Assembly: GCF_013389595.1 (NCBI RefSeq)
Contig: NZ_CP058306.1
Location: 496,001 to 560,000 of the forward strand
Direction of reading: 5' to 3'
DNA: 64,000 nt
Source of the DNA: Flavobacterium sp. I3-2
GTDB lineage: Bacteria > Bacteroidota > Bacteroidia > Flavobacteriales > Flavobacteriaceae
Made by a program: the position numbers and the translations under genes. Shown piece by piece: positions 8,949 through 17,963 of the stretch. Positions within the stretch are counted from its first letter, which is position 1. Each line of letters starts with the position of its first letter. Under the pieces are notes generated by a model. The model had not been told where the DNA came from, searched no databases, and saw only the letters and a list, made by a program, of their open reading frames with translations.

Positions 8949-9401
8949 TTATTCTCTATTCTTTGAATCAATCACAATAGTAACTGGTCCGTCGTTGATT
9001 AAAGCAACTTTCATATCGGCGCCAAATTGTCCGGTTTGAATTTTTTTACCTAAATCAATTTCTAATTGTTGAATGCATTTTTCATACATCGGAATTGCAA
9101 AATCAGGTTTTGATGCTTTTATGTACGAAGGTCTGTTTCCTTTTTTTGTTGATGCATGAAGTGTAAACTGCGAAACCAAAATAATATCGGCATTTACCTC
9201 TTTAACAGAACAATTCATTACGTCGTTTTCATCGTTAAAAATACGAAGATTCACAATTTTACTCGATAACCATTTAAAATCATCATCGGTATCGGTATCT
9301 TCAATCCCAAGTAAAACAACCAAACCTTGATTAATTTCAGCAACTTTTTCTTTGTTAATAGTAACCGAAGCTTCTAATGCACGTTGTATAACTATTTTCA
9401 T
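8949..9401 (-). CDS. dtd: D-aminoacyl-tRNA deacylase
   Basis: The 150-residue cytoplasmic enzyme removes D-amino acids wrongly attached to tRNA. Diagnostic motifs are SQFTLHA near residue 77 and NDGPVTI near 136, the latter carrying the Gly-Pro chirality filter. Length is normal. Its start codon overlaps the rsgA stop by one base, so the two are translationally coupled. Confidence 0.95.
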   Translation of the reverse strand: MKIVIQRALEASVTINKEKVAEINQGLVVLLGIEDTDTDDDFKWLSSKIVNLRIFNDENDVMNCSVKEVNADIILVSQFTLHASTKKGNRPSYIKASKPDFAIPMYEKCIQQLEIDLGKKIQTGQFGADMKVALINDGPVTIVIDSKNRE

Positions 9402-10366
9402 TATTCTTCTTGATTACGTCCGTCTGCATAAATATCTGAACGATAATGTTCTTCATCACCTTCTAAAATTTGCGTATAACTTTTGTAACGCGACCAAAAA
9501 ATTTCATCGTTATCTAATGCTTCTTTAATCGCACAATGTGGTTCTTCTTTATGTAAACAGTTATTGAATTTACATTTATCTTTTAAAGCAAAAAACTCAG
9601 GAAAATAATCTCCTATTTCTTGCTTTTCCATTTCAACAATTCCAAAACCACGAATTCCTGGTGTATCTATAATTCTGGCACCAAAAGACAAATCGAACAT
9701 TTCTGCAAAAGTTGTAGTATGTTGTCCTTGTTGGTGTTGGTCAGAAATTTGTTTTGTTTTTAAATTTAACGAAGGTTCTAATGCATTTACTAAAGTTGAT
9801 TTCCCTACACCAGAATGTCCGGTAAACATCGAAACTTTATCACGCATTAAATCTTTCAGTTTATCTAAACCTTTACCTTCTGCAGCAGAAACGCGTAAAC
9901 ATTGATAACCAATTTCGGTGTAAACATGTTGTAAAAACAATTGTTCGTCTAAAGTAGCCTCGTCAAATGTATCGACTTTATTGAAAACCAAAACAGCTTC
10001 AATTCCGTAAGCTTCTGCGGTAACTAACAAACGGTCAATAAAACTGGTTGTTGTAACAGGATTATTAATCGTTACCAAAATAAATAATCGGTCAATGTTC
10101 GAAGCGATAATATGCAATTGCTTGGAAAGGTTTACCGATTTACGAACAATATAATTCTTACGGTCGCGAATATTCGTTATCACACCCGTTGTAACATCAG
10201 CAGTTTCGTCTAAATCGTAATCAACATAATCACCTACAGCAATAGGATTGGTACTTTTAATCCCTTTCATTCTGAATTTACCTTTGATTCGGCATTCTAA
10301 AAATTCGCCCGACTCGGTTTTTACCGTGTACCAACTTCCTGTAGATTTGTAAACTATTCCTTTCAT
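9401..10366 (-). CDS. rsgA: ribosome small subunit-dependent GTPase RsgA
   Basis: A circularly permuted GTPase that checks late 30S maturation. An N-terminal OB-fold (about 1-75) is followed by G motifs in permuted order: NKVD (near 130), then GHSGVGKST (near 182), then DTPG (near 236). The C-terminal zinc module has CKFNNCLHKEEPHC spacing. All features of the 321-residue protein are intact. A TATCTTTG element ends only four bases before the ATG, which implies a leaderless or nearly leaderless transcript. Confidence 0.96.
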   Translation of the reverse strand: MKGIVYKSTGSWYTVKTESGEFLECRIKGKFRMKGIKSTNPIAVGDYVDYDLDETADVTTGVITNIRDRKNYIVRKSVNLSKQLHIIASNIDRLFILVTINNPVTTTSFIDRLLVTAEAYGIEAVLVFNKVDTFDEATLDEQLFLQHVYTEIGYQCLRVSAAEGKGLDKLKDLMRDKVSMFTGHSGVGKSTLVNALEPSLNLKTKQISDQHQQGQHTTTFAEMFDLSFGARIIDTPGIRGFGIVEMEKQEIGDYFPEFFALKDKCKFNNCLHKEEPHCAIKEALDNDEIFWSRYKSYTQILEGDEEHYRSDIYADGRNQEE

Positions 10367-10370
10367 AGCG

Positions 10371-10378
10371 CAAAGATA
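10371..10378 (-). promoter_or_regulatory. rsgA -7 promoter element (likely leaderless mRNA)
   Basis: On the minus strand TATCTTTG matches TAnnTTTG exactly and is followed by CGCT and then the ATG at 10366. A start 4-6 nt after the element would place +1 on or beside the initiation codon. No clear TTG -33 box is seen. Confidence 0.5.
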
Positions 10379-10428
10379 TTGTTATTGATAGGAATATGAA
10401 AGTTTATATGAAAATCTGTCATTAAAAA

Positions 10429-11514
10429 TTACGATTTATTGATGATTTTATTTTGATGCGAAATACTTTCTTGATGTACCAATTTAAATAACTGTTCAGT
10501 AAAATCTTTTGTTAAACCTTTTTCTAAACAAACCGATTTTACCCGATTTTCGATAGATTGCCAACGGTCATTTTGTAAAACCGAAACATTATGTTCTTTT
10601 TTCAACGTCCCGATTTCATCTACTAAACGCATTCGTTGCGATAAAATTTCGATTAATTTATCGTCTAAATCATCAATATTTAAACGTAAATTATCTAATT
10701 CGGTATTGTAATTATCAGATTCGTCATTCTTTTTGCGAACAACTAAATCTTTACAAATTTGTTTTAATGTATCTGGAGTTACTTGCTGTGCGGCATCACT
10801 CCAAGCGTTATCCGGATCGATATGCGTTTCAATAATCAAACCGTCGTAATTCAAATTCAATGCTTGTTGCGAAACTTCCTGAATCATATTTCTGTTTCCG
10901 GTAATATGGGACGGATCACAAATCAAAGGCAAATCAGGAAAACGATTCCTCAAATCAATTGGAATTTGCCATTCGGGAATGTTTCTATATTTGGTTTTTT
11001 CGTAAGAAGAAAATCCACGATGAATCACGCCTAATTTTTTAATTCCGGCATTGTATAAACGTTCAATTCCGCCCAACCATAAAGATAAATCTGGATTCAC
11101 TGGATTTTTAACCAAAACTATTTTATCTGTATTTTGAAGCGCGTCTGCAATTTCTTGCACCGCAAACGGATTTGCAGTGGTACGCGCACCAATCCAAAGA
11201 ACATCTACGTCATATTCCAAAGCTAATTTCACGTGATTTGCCGTTGCTACTTCCGTAGCAATTAACAAACCTGTTTCGTCTTTGGCACGTTTCAACCATT
11301 TTAAACCAATTTCTCCAACGCCTTCAAATCCACCTGGACGCGTTCTTGGTTTCCAGATTCCGGCACGCAAAATATTTACGTCAGCATCTTTTAATTCGTG
11401 TGCTATTTTTAAAACTTGTTCTTCGGTTTCGGCACTACACGGACCTGCAATTACCAACGGATGTGTTAATTGAAAATCGTTTAACCAAGTTTTTAATTCT
11501 GAAGAATTTGTCAT
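10429..11514 (-). CDS. bifunctional DAHP synthase / chorismate mutase
   Basis: Residues about 1-260 are a type I-beta DAHP synthase of the KDO8P-synthase-like branch: GPCSAETEEQ near 19, RAGIWKPRTRPG near 50, KNPVNPDLSLW near 137, HRGFS near 166 and DPSHITG near 200. Residues about 270-361 are an AroQ-type chorismate mutase helix bundle with LDDKLIEILSQRM. The fusion therefore carries both the first committed step of aromatic synthesis and the branch to phenylalanine and tyrosine. In characterised homologues the mutase domain mediates feedback control. The gene is divergent from gldA. Confidence 0.94.
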   Translation of the reverse strand: MTNSSELKTWLNDFQLTHPLVIAGPCSAETEEQVLKIAHELKDADVNILRAGIWKPRTRPGGFEGVGEIGLKWLKRAKDETGLLIATEVATANHVKLALEYDVDVLWIGARTTANPFAVQEIADALQNTDKIVLVKNPVNPDLSLWLGGIERLYNAGIKKLGVIHRGFSSYEKTKYRNIPEWQIPIDLRNRFPDLPLICDPSHITGNRNMIQEVSQQALNLNYDGLIIETHIDPDNAWSDAAQQVTPDTLKQICKDLVVRKKNDESDNYNTELDNLRLNIDDLDDKLIEILSQRMRLVDEIGTLKKEHNVSVLQNDRWQSIENRVKSVCLEKGLTKDFTEQLFKLVHQESISHQNKIINKS

Positions 11515-11573
11515 GTATCTTATTTATTTTTATATAGGAAATTCTTGCAATAAATACATCGATTTCCAACATT

Positions 11574-11581
11574 CAAATTTA
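11574..11581 (-). promoter_or_regulatory. -7 element of the DAHP synthase gene
   Basis: TAAATTTG on the minus strand, about 60 bases before the ATG at 11514, in the gap shared with the divergent gldA promoter. No strong -33 box is seen. Confidence 0.4.
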
Positions 11582-11631
11582 CGAATAAAATTGTAGTGCT
11601 TATGTAAGTTTTTTACATCATTCATATTAAG

Positions 11632-11657
11632 TTGTAAAGACAGAATTATTATCTTTG
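11632..11657 (+). promoter_or_regulatory. gldA promoter
   Basis: TTG (11632-11634) and TATCTTTG (11650-11657), spacing 15. The element overlaps the first possible ATG at 11655, so the correct start must be the later Met at 11679. Confidence 0.5.
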
Positions 11658-11678
11658 GATTTAAAATTAAAACAAGCG

Positions 11679-12581
11679 ATGTCGATAGAAGTTAAAAATA
11701 TTTCGAAAATTTACGGGGAGCAAAAAGCTTTAGATGCAGTTTCTTTTTCAATAAAGAAAGGAGAAATTGTTGGATTTTTAGGTCCGAATGGTGCCGGAAA
11801 ATCAACCTTAATGAAAATATTAACTACTTATATTGAAGCAGATTCAGGTTCAGCTTTGGTAAACGGTTTCGATGTAAATACACAACCGCATCAAGTTGAA
11901 AAATCAATTGGTTATTTGCCTGAACATAATCCATTGTATTTAGATTTATACGTAAAAGAATATTTAGAATTCAATGCCGATGTTTACAACGTAAAAAAAA
12001 GCAGAATTGATGATGTAATTGAACTTACGGGATTAACTCCAGAATCGAAAAAGAAAATCGGTCAGCTTTCTAAAGGTTATCGTCAACGTGTTGGATTGGC
12101 AACGGCACTTTTACACAATCCGGATGTTTTGATTTTAGATGAGCCAACCACAGGTTTAGATCCAAATCAATTGGTTGAGATTCGTGAATTGATCAAGAAC
12201 ATCGGAAAGGACAAAACCGTTTTTCTTTCTACGCATATTATGCAAGAAGTTGAAGCGATTTGTGATCGCGTGATTATCATCAATAAAGGTAAAATTGTTG
12301 ACGACCGTTTATTACATCAAACTTTTTCATCAGAAAATGAACAAGTAATTGAAGTAGAATTCGATTTTAAAATTGAAGAACAATTTGTAGCTAAACTTAA
12401 GAATTTGGTTACGTTCAAAAACATTCACGACAATCAGTGGGAATTGGTTTTCAAAGCAGATGAAGATATGCGACCAGCGATTTTTGATTTTGCTCAAGAA
12501 AACGGACTTAGAACCTTATCTGTTCAATTAAAAAATAAAGATTTAGAAACGTTATTCCGTGAAAAAACAACTCAAAAATAA
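11679..12581 (+). CDS. gldA: gliding motility ABC transporter ATP-binding protein GldA
   Basis: An ABC ATPase of about 300 residues, cytoplasmic, thought to pair with GldF/GldG in Flavobacteria. Motifs are in order: GPNGAGKST (Walker A), LSKGYRQRVGLA (signature), LILDEPT (Walker B) and STHIMQEV (switch His). After residue 215 comes a C-terminal extension typical of GldA and NatA-like ATPases. The start MSIEVKN is preferred because the upstream ATG lies inside the promoter. gldF and gldG are not adjacent, as is known for other Flavobacteriia. A hairpin terminator follows. Confidence 0.85.
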   Translation: MSIEVKNISKIYGEQKALDAVSFSIKKGEIVGFLGPNGAGKSTLMKILTTYIEADSGSALVNGFDVNTQPHQVEKSIGYLPEHNPLYLDLYVKEYLEFNADVYNVKKSRIDDVIELTGLTPESKKKIGQLSKGYRQRVGLATALLHNPDVLILDEPTTGLDPNQLVEIRELIKNIGKDKTVFLSTHIMQEVEAICDRVIIINKGKIVDDRLLHQTFSSENEQVIEVEFDFKIEEQFVAKLKNLVTFKNIHDNQWELVFKADEDMRPAIFDFAQENGLRTLSVQLKNKDLETLFREKTTQK

Positions 12582-12585
12582 ATAT

Positions 12586-12614
12586 AAAGCTCAGTTATTC
12601 TGGGCTTTTATTTT
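12586..12614 (+). terminator. gldA terminator
   Basis: Stem AAAGCTCAG/CTGGGCTTT (one G-T pair), loop TTATT, then TTATTTT. Confidence 0.65.
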
Positions 12615-12634
12615 GAATTAAGAAATCAAAAAAC

Positions 12635-13366
12635 TTATTTATAAATCAACTTACCTTTATATTTTTCGGTAACGTCAACTTCATTTGGTTTATTAAAAAC
12701 AATAACATTTCCAGTTGCGTAAATAGTACCTGATAATTTATTCTCTGCTTTAACCAAAATATCGTTGTTACTGCGTTGAAAAAAAGTACAATCAAAAGCT
12801 TCTAAATTCTGCGCTTCTAAGCGACCGCTTCCTCCATAAAAAGCAATATCTAACCAAATCGTTTTACCAGAAATTTTAAAATAGCCAACTTGATTATCTT
12901 CAACTCGCAAAACATTATTTTCAATTTGTAAATCTACCTTTGAAGAAGCTCCTTCATCACTACTTGTAATAATTGTCAATTCAGGAAATCTTAATATTCC
13001 GACAGAAGAAACTTTTAATTGCGTACGCGAAATTATTTTTTTTAATGTTGGTGTATAAATGCGAACTTTAGCAATTTCGTAACTATGAAGCATTGAACAA
13101 CTCATCGAATTGGTTATGGTCAGTTGATTATTTTGAATCTGGAAATCTAAATTTGCCAAGTAACTTTCTTTAGAATCAATTTCGATTTTTGATTCGTTAG
13201 ATTCGATAATTTCCACTGTAAAACCTTTCGGAATATCAATCACATCAAATGCTGACAAACTCAATGTTTTTGAAACCGAATTTCCTGAATCAGAAAAACA
13301 ACTTCCTTCTTTTGTACAAGAAGAAAAAGTAGTAACAACAAGCAATATAAAAAGGAAATGCTTCAT
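12635..13366 (-). CDS. DUF2807 (head GIN domain) lipoprotein
   Basis: Starting at the internal Met gives MKHFLFILLVV then SSC, a lipoprotein signal with lipidated Cys near residue 17. The remainder is a repetitive beta-helix-like domain of the DUF2807 type, with alternating strands such as VEIIESNESKIEID and an early FDVIDIPKGF motif. These proteins are usually outer-membrane or surface lipoproteins of unknown function. The longer frame begins at TTG inside the upstream gene and is unlikely. It follows the lipid A deacylase gene by only a few bases. Confidence 0.78.
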   Translation of the reverse strand: MKHFLFILLVVTTFSSCTKEGSCFSDSGNSVSKTLSLSAFDVIDIPKGFTVEIIESNESKIEIDSKESYLANLDFQIQNNQLTITNSMSCSMLHSYEIAKVRIYTPTLKKIISRTQLKVSSVGILRFPELTIITSSDEGASSKVDLQIENNVLRVEDNQVGYFKISGKTIWLDIAFYGGSGRLEAQNLEAFDCTFFQRSNNDILVKAENKLSGTIYATGNVIVFNKPNEVDVTEKYKGKLIYK

Positions 13367-13370
13367 ACAT

Positions 13371-14501
13371 CTATAATTTAAAACCAACACCAAATTCTAA
13401 AGCTTCTGCTTTTGCCGAATGTGTTTTCAAACTCATCGACCCAAAAATGCGTTCTGTAACATTGTATTTCAAACCTAAACGTTGATACAAACTTCCATTA
13501 ACTTTATATTGATCATATACATAAACACCCATTTGACCTTCAATACTCAATTTATTTATATACATTTCGTATCCAGTAAAAACACCAATTCGTTTATAAT
13601 CTGTATTTAAAGAAATATTTGATTCAGGAAAAGAATTTGCTAAAAGTGGAATTATTTCTTTTAGAGTTTCGGACAAAAACAATTCAGCACCTAATTGAAG
13701 TGAACCCGTTCTATTTAATCGCTTTTCTGCATAAGCATTAATGTGATAAAAAGGTTTTTGCCCCATTCCAATTACGTGTCCTTCATTTACACCAGTCTTA
13801 AAACTAATTACATATTTAATTCTTGTATCAAAATTATCAACTTGTGAACTAAAACGTCGATTTGGTTCTTGATGATTGAACGAATAATTTAAACCAATTT
13901 GCAATCCTAAAGTATTTGTACTGATATTCGGTGACTTTAATGTTGCATTGGAATGATGTAAAAAAACTAGCCCAGCTTGAAAACCCAAACCATTCCAAAG
14001 ATTTTGCTTATTAAAATTTAAAGCCAAATAAGTCGAAGGCATAAATTTAGTTCCGTAAGCTAAATTTCTAAAATTAGTTTCTCTATCGTACGGATTGGTT
14101 GCATAAGCAATTCCTTGTGCTACTCGAAATTGTAGATTGCGATTAAAAAAATAAAAATTTAAATGTGCAAAAGCACCATATAAATTACCTAATTCAGGAT
14201 TGTGATTGTTTTGATAATGTAAAGTAAATCCATAATCGGGGAAATTATAAAAACTTTCCCAAGGTTTATCACCTACCGTTTTTCGATTAAAACTTAAAAA
14301 AAAACCTTCTGGTTTTGCAGTAATCAAATGCGAAATTTGTTGGCTATGTGGAATTATAGAACCTGTATAATAATTACCTTCTACAAACCAATCGTCAAAA
14401 TTTTGTGCATGAACTGTCGAAGTAAAAAAAAGAATTGCAAAAAAAAAGTGCTTAAAAACACTTCTCAAATTACTTGAAAAGAATATTTTTAAGCACAGCA
14501 T
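13371..14501 (-). CDS. PagL-like acyloxyacyl hydrolase (lipid A deacylase)
   Basis: An outer-membrane beta-barrel protein of about 375 residues with a long signal peptide ending VHAQ. FLHHSNATLKSPN carries the His-x-Ser pair characteristic of the PagL/acyloxyacyl hydrolase family, followed by the conserved Asn. Such enzymes remove an acyl chain from lipid A. I chose the second ATG (MLCLKIF) because it falls just after the kinase stop; an earlier ATG at 14534 would overlap that gene by 29 bases. Family assignment is good, but activity is inferred. Confidence 0.72.
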   Translation of the reverse strand: MLCLKIFFSSNLRSVFKHFFFAILFFTSTVHAQNFDDWFVEGNYYTGSIIPHSQQISHLITAKPEGFFLSFNRKTVGDKPWESFYNFPDYGFTLHYQNNHNPELGNLYGAFAHLNFYFFNRNLQFRVAQGIAYATNPYDRETNFRNLAYGTKFMPSTYLALNFNKQNLWNGLGFQAGLVFLHHSNATLKSPNISTNTLGLQIGLNYSFNHQEPNRRFSSQVDNFDTRIKYVISFKTGVNEGHVIGMGQKPFYHINAYAEKRLNRTGSLQLGAELFLSETLKEIIPLLANSFPESNISLNTDYKRIGVFTGYEMYINKLSIEGQMGVYVYDQYKVNGSLYQRLGLKYNVTERIFGSMSLKTHSAKAEALEFGVGFKL

Positions 14502-14505
14502 ATTT

Positions 14506-15120
14506 TTAGAATAAACCGTTGATTTCAGCATCAATTCTATTGATGATATTTCCTAAATCTTCAGGATTATCAACAAAATTAATATTATCAACATCGATAA
14601 TTAACAACTTTCCTTTGTTGTACGTTTGAATCCAAGCTTCGTAACGTTCATTCAAACGATTTAAATAATCGATAGAAATGGTATTTTCATAATCACGTCC
14701 GCGTTTGTGAATTTGACCAACTAAATTCGGAATCGAACTTCTTAAATAAATCAATAAATCTGGTGCTCCAACCAATTGTTCCATCAGTTCAAAAAGCGAT
14801 TTATAATTTTCGTAATCTCTATTTCCCATCAAACCCATGGCATGTAAATTTGGAGCGAAAATGTGCGCATCTTCATAAATCGTACGATCTTGAATGGTAT
14901 TTTTTCCGCTTTCTTTCATCTTCAAAACCTGACGAAAACGGCTATTTAAGAAATAAATTTGTAAGTTAAATGACCAACGATCCATCGAATGATAGAAATC
15001 ATCTAAATACGGATTGTCAACTACATCTTCGAAATGCGGTTCCCATTTAAAATGTTTTGAAAGTAATCGGGTTAAAGTTGTTTTTCCTGCTCCGATATTC
15101 CCTGCGATAGCAACTTGCAT
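14506..15120 (-). CDS. deoxynucleoside kinase
   Basis: The 204-residue cytoplasmic enzyme phosphorylates deoxynucleosides in salvage. It has the P-loop GNIGAGKTT (residue 7), the catalytic FEDVVDNPYL stretch, the DRTIYEDAHIF motif (near 80), and the lid HKRGRDYE (near 140). These define the dCK/dGK/Dm-dNK family. The specificity cannot be told from sequence. Its start abuts the stop of a secreted-protein gene. Confidence 0.9.
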   Translation of the reverse strand: MQVAIAGNIGAGKTTLTRLLSKHFKWEPHFEDVVDNPYLDDFYHSMDRWSFNLQIYFLNSRFRQVLKMKESGKNTIQDRTIYEDAHIFAPNLHAMGLMGNRDYENYKSLFELMEQLVGAPDLLIYLRSSIPNLVGQIHKRGRDYENTISIDYLNRLNERYEAWIQTYNKGKLLIIDVDNINFVDNPEDLGNIINRIDAEINGLF

Positions 15121-15906
15121 TTATGGTGTTTTTAATTTGTAAATATTAATATCTGTATCTGTAAAAATAGTCAAAATTTCATTATTTATTTCAAATGAAA
15201 CGATGTTATTATTTGGCAGATTTATTTTTAAGTTTTGATTTGAAACGAGATTAAGATAAAACAAATCTTGATTCGTTTGACTGATAAATGCAGAAGGTGA
15301 AATCAAATCTATTTTTTCAAATTCGGTAGAAAAAGGCATTTGAGAAACTTTTCCGTAAATATCATACGTATAAATAATATGGTTTGATTCAATAAAAAAC
15401 GAATTCGCGTTTGAATTCCAATCGCTAAATTTATTTTCAAATGGCACAGAAACAGCTTTTAAAGAATTTTGACCAGCATCAAAAAGAAAAATACGTCTTG
15501 AAATTCCGTCTAAAACCCAATAGAAATTTTTGTTTGATGCACTTACCGAAATTACATCCAACTCTGGAAACTGAATGCTGAAATTTACATTTAAAATTTC
15601 GTTTAATTGATTATCTAAAACCACAAAACTTTGAAAATCTCTATAAAAAACAAGAATCTGAAATGGATTTCGAATATCTATAGAAGATATTTCGCCGTAA
15701 AGTAAATTACTATAATTATACTTTTTATCTTTTTTTTGTTTGGTTATTTGATTATTCTTTACCAGATAAAATTCGCCTAAATGGTCGTATGAAGCAAATT
15801 GAATGGCATTTTGATTTGCTAAACTTTGTAATAATTCGACATCTAAATCTTGAGCTTGAATTAAACTCGTAAAACTCAAAAATAAGATGAAGAAAAATTT
15901 ACGCAT
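15121..15906 (-). CDS. secreted propeller-like protein of unknown function
   Basis: Signal peptide of 18 residues (ending IQAQ) followed by about 240 residues of short beta-strands with recurring aromatic and Asp/Asn turns, consistent with a beta-propeller but without a named repeat. No catalytic motif is visible. It overlaps folA by eight bases and runs straight into the kinase gene. Position in a nucleotide-metabolism cluster probably reflects operon packing rather than shared function. Confidence 0.6.
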   Translation of the reverse strand: MRKFFFILFLSFTSLIQAQDLDVELLQSLANQNAIQFASYDHLGEFYLVKNNQITKQKKDKKYNYSNLLYGEISSIDIRNPFQILVFYRDFQSFVVLDNQLNEILNVNFSIQFPELDVISVSASNKNFYWVLDGISRRIFLFDAGQNSLKAVSVPFENKFSDWNSNANSFFIESNHIIYTYDIYGKVSQMPFSTEFEKIDLISPSAFISQTNQDLFYLNLVSNQNLKINLPNNNIVSFEINNEILTIFTDTDINIYKLKTP

Positions 15907-16399
15907 CGTAATGTTTATAAGTAATTATATCGAAAGCATGTTTATGCTTTTCGTCAATTTCGTGATGAATAACCTCAACAGATTTCCAAATCATTTTATC
16001 AATTTCAGGAAAAAAAGCATCAGCTTCAAATGATTCTTTGACTTCGGTAATCGAAAGTTCGGTAGCTAAATCAATCGTTTGTTTGTAGATTTCTCCGCCA
16101 CCAATTACAAAAAGTTTATCTTGATTTTGATTTTTCGCGAAATGAATAGCTTCATCAATCGATTGAAAAACAAAACAATTTTCTGGAACTTGATAATCTG
16201 TATTTCTAGAAATAATCAAATGTGTACGATTTGGTAATGGTTTCGGAAAGGTCTCAAACGTTTTTCTTCCCATTAAAATAAAATGTCCTGTTGTTAAACT
16301 TTTAAAATGTTTAAAATCATCAGGCAAATGCCAAATCATTGCATTATCTTTTCCTAACGCATTATTTTCAGCAACAGCAGCAACAAGAATTATTTTCAT
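15899..16399 (-). CDS. folA: dihydrofolate reductase
   Basis: The 166-residue enzyme reduces dihydrofolate to tetrahydrofolate with NADPH. Conserved features: AVAENNALGKDNAMIWHLPDD at the N-terminus (Trp-His-Leu-Pro and the active-site Asp), MGRKTFE near 43, LPNRTHLIISR near 55 and VIGGGEIY near 97. It lies one base downstream of thyA on the same strand, the classical coupling since ThyA consumes methylene-tetrahydrofolate and produces dihydrofolate. Confidence 0.97.
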   Translation of the reverse strand: MKIILVAAVAENNALGKDNAMIWHLPDDFKHFKSLTTGHFILMGRKTFETFPKPLPNRTHLIISRNTDYQVPENCFVFQSIDEAIHFAKNQNQDKLFVIGGGEIYKQTIDLATELSITEVKESFEADAFFPEIDKMIWKSVEVIHHEIDEKHKHAFDIITYKHYDA

Positions 16400-16400
16400 A

Positions 16401-17225
16401 TTAAACTGAAACTTGTCCTTTAATGGCAGGATGCGGTTCGTAATTTTCTAAAGTAAAATCTTCAAAAGTAAAATCGAAAATATTTTTCACTTCTGGATTT
16501 AACTTCATTGTTGGTAGCGGTTTCGGTTCGCGAGATAATTGCAATTCTAACTGTTCGATATGATTGTTATAAATATGAGCATCACCAAAAGTGTGAATAA
16601 AATCGCCATATCCTAATCCACAAACTTGAGCAACCATCATCGTAAACAACGCATAAGATGCAATATTAAACGGAACTCCTAAGAAAATATCGGCGCTTCG
16701 TTGATACAACTGACAAGATAATTTTCCGTCGGCAACATAGAATTGAAAAAAAGCATGACAAGGAGGTAAAGCAGCTTTATTATTTGCAACGTTTTCTGCA
16801 AACGAAATAGAAGTATCTGGCAAAACGCTTGGATTCCAAGCAGAGATTAACATTCTTCTACTATTTGGATTAGTTTTCAACGTTTCAATCAATTCGGTAA
16901 TTTGGTCAATTTCTTCACCATTCCAATTACGCCATTGATATCCGTAAACCGGACCTAAATCACCATTCTCATCTGCCCATTCGTCCCAGATGCGAACACC
17001 GTTTTCTTTCAAATACGCAATATTAGTTTCGCCTTTTAAAAACCATAACAATTCGTGAATGATTGATTTTAAATGCACTTTTTTAGTGGTAACCATCGGA
17101 AAGCCTTCGTTTAAATCAAAACGCATTTGATAACCAAAAACGCTTTTAGTTCCGGTACCTGTTCGGTCACCTTTTTGAACACCTGTTTCAATAACATGCT
17201 TAACTAAATCTAAATATTGCTTCAT
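16401..17225 (-). CDS. thyA: thymidylate synthase
   Basis: Converts dUMP to dTMP using methylene-tetrahydrofolate. At 274 residues it is close to the E. coli length. It shows [13 protein letters not shown] near residue 20, LLWFLKG near 60, VYGYQWR near 92, the nucleophile in [12 protein letters not shown] near 153, and [18 protein letters not shown] near 175. Followed by folA; preceded by a DUF151 gene 11 bases away, so the three form one unit. Confidence 0.98.
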   Translation of the reverse strand: MKQYLDLVKHVIETGVQKGDRTGTGTKSVFGYQMRFDLNEGFPMVTTKKVHLKSIIHELLWFLKGETNIAYLKENGVRIWDEWADENGDLGPVYGYQWRNWNGEEIDQITELIETLKTNPNSRRMLISAWNPSVLPDTSISFAENVANNKAALPPCHAFFQFYVADGKLSCQLYQRSADIFLGVPFNIASYALFTMMVAQVCGLGYGDFIHTFGDAHIYNNHIEQLELQLSREPKPLPTMKLNPEVKNIFDFTFEDFTLENYEPHPAIKGQVSV

Positions 17226-17236
17226 AAGTTTTCTTA

Positions 17237-17875
17237 TTATTCTGATTTTCTAGAAATTTCATCACGTAAACGAGCAGCTTTTTCGTAATCTTCGTTTGCA
17301 ATTGCATTTTCTAACAATTCATTCAATTCTTTAAGTGAAAAATGAGCATATTCGTTTACCTTCTCAGTCATTTTAGGAGCTTCGATATTCGTGAATATTT
17401 CTTCTAAAACATCGTCAATATCTTCTGATTCGTCTTCATTTTCATTTCCGTCCACAACACCATCATTCAAGAAAATTCCTGCTTTATCTAGGATGTTTTT
17501 ATAAGTAAAAATTGGAGCTTGAAAACGAATTGCCAACGAAATTGCATCTGATGTTCTGGCATCGATAATTTCTTCAATTCCATCGCGTTCACAAATAATA
17601 CTTGAGAAGAAAACACCATCAACTAATTTGTGGATGATTACTTGATTGATAACAATATCAAAACGGTCTGCAAAATTTTTGAACAAATCGTGCGTTAACG
17701 GTCTTGGAGGTTTTAATTCTTTCTCGATAGCAATTGCAATTGATTGTGCTTCAAAAGCTCCGATAACAATCGGAAGTTTTCTATCGCCGTCAACTTCGTT
17801 TAAAATCAGTGCATAAGCACCATTTTGCGTATGACTGTACGAAATTCCCTTTATAACTAATTTTACTAAACTCAT
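17237..17875 (-). CDS. DUF151 bifunctional nuclease with C-terminal UVR motif
   Basis: Starting at [12 protein letters not shown] (the longer frame adds five residues from a poor start) gives about 212 residues. Residues 1-135 are the DUF151 bifunctional nuclease domain: [14 protein letters not shown] near 31, RPLTHDL near 56, and [13 protein letters not shown] near 104. An acidic linker (about 140-160) leads to a UvrB/UvrC-type motif ending [12 protein letters not shown]. This domain pairing is widespread in Bacteroidota. It heads the unit with thyA and folA. Its promoter lies inside the etfA terminator. Confidence 0.88.
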   Translation of the reverse strand: MSLVKLVIKGISYSHTQNGAYALILNEVDGDRKLPIVIGAFEAQSIAIAIEKELKPPRPLTHDLFKNFADRFDIVINQVIIHKLVDGVFFSSIICERDGIEEIIDARTSDAISLAIRFQAPIFTYKNILDKAGIFLNDGVVDGNENEDESEDIDDVLEEIFTNIEAPKMTEKVNEYAHFSLKELNELLENAIANEDYEKAARLRDEISRKSE

Positions 17876-17888
17876 ATATTTCCTAACC

Positions 17889-17938
17889 AAAAAAAGGGCT
17901 ATTAAAACAAAGATACTACTTTATTTTAATAGCCCAAA
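17889..17938 (-). promoter_or_regulatory. terminator of etfA with the DUF151 promoter nested in it
   Basis: Perfect 12-bp stem GGGCTATTAAAA/TTTTAATAGCCC (minus strand) with a 16-nt loop, followed by seven T: a rho-independent terminator for etfA. The loop ends in TATCTTTG (17908-17915), an exact -7 element, and TTTG (17935-17938) lies 19 nt upstream of it, overlapping the first base of the 5' arm. The predicted start falls in the 3' arm. Confidence 0.75.
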
Positions 17939-17963
17939 TGGGTTTTTATTTTTTTGAAAAGAA

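Noticed and set aside
11655..11678. Earlier ATG for gldA
   Set aside because: It lies inside the -7 promoter element, so it would not be transcribed.
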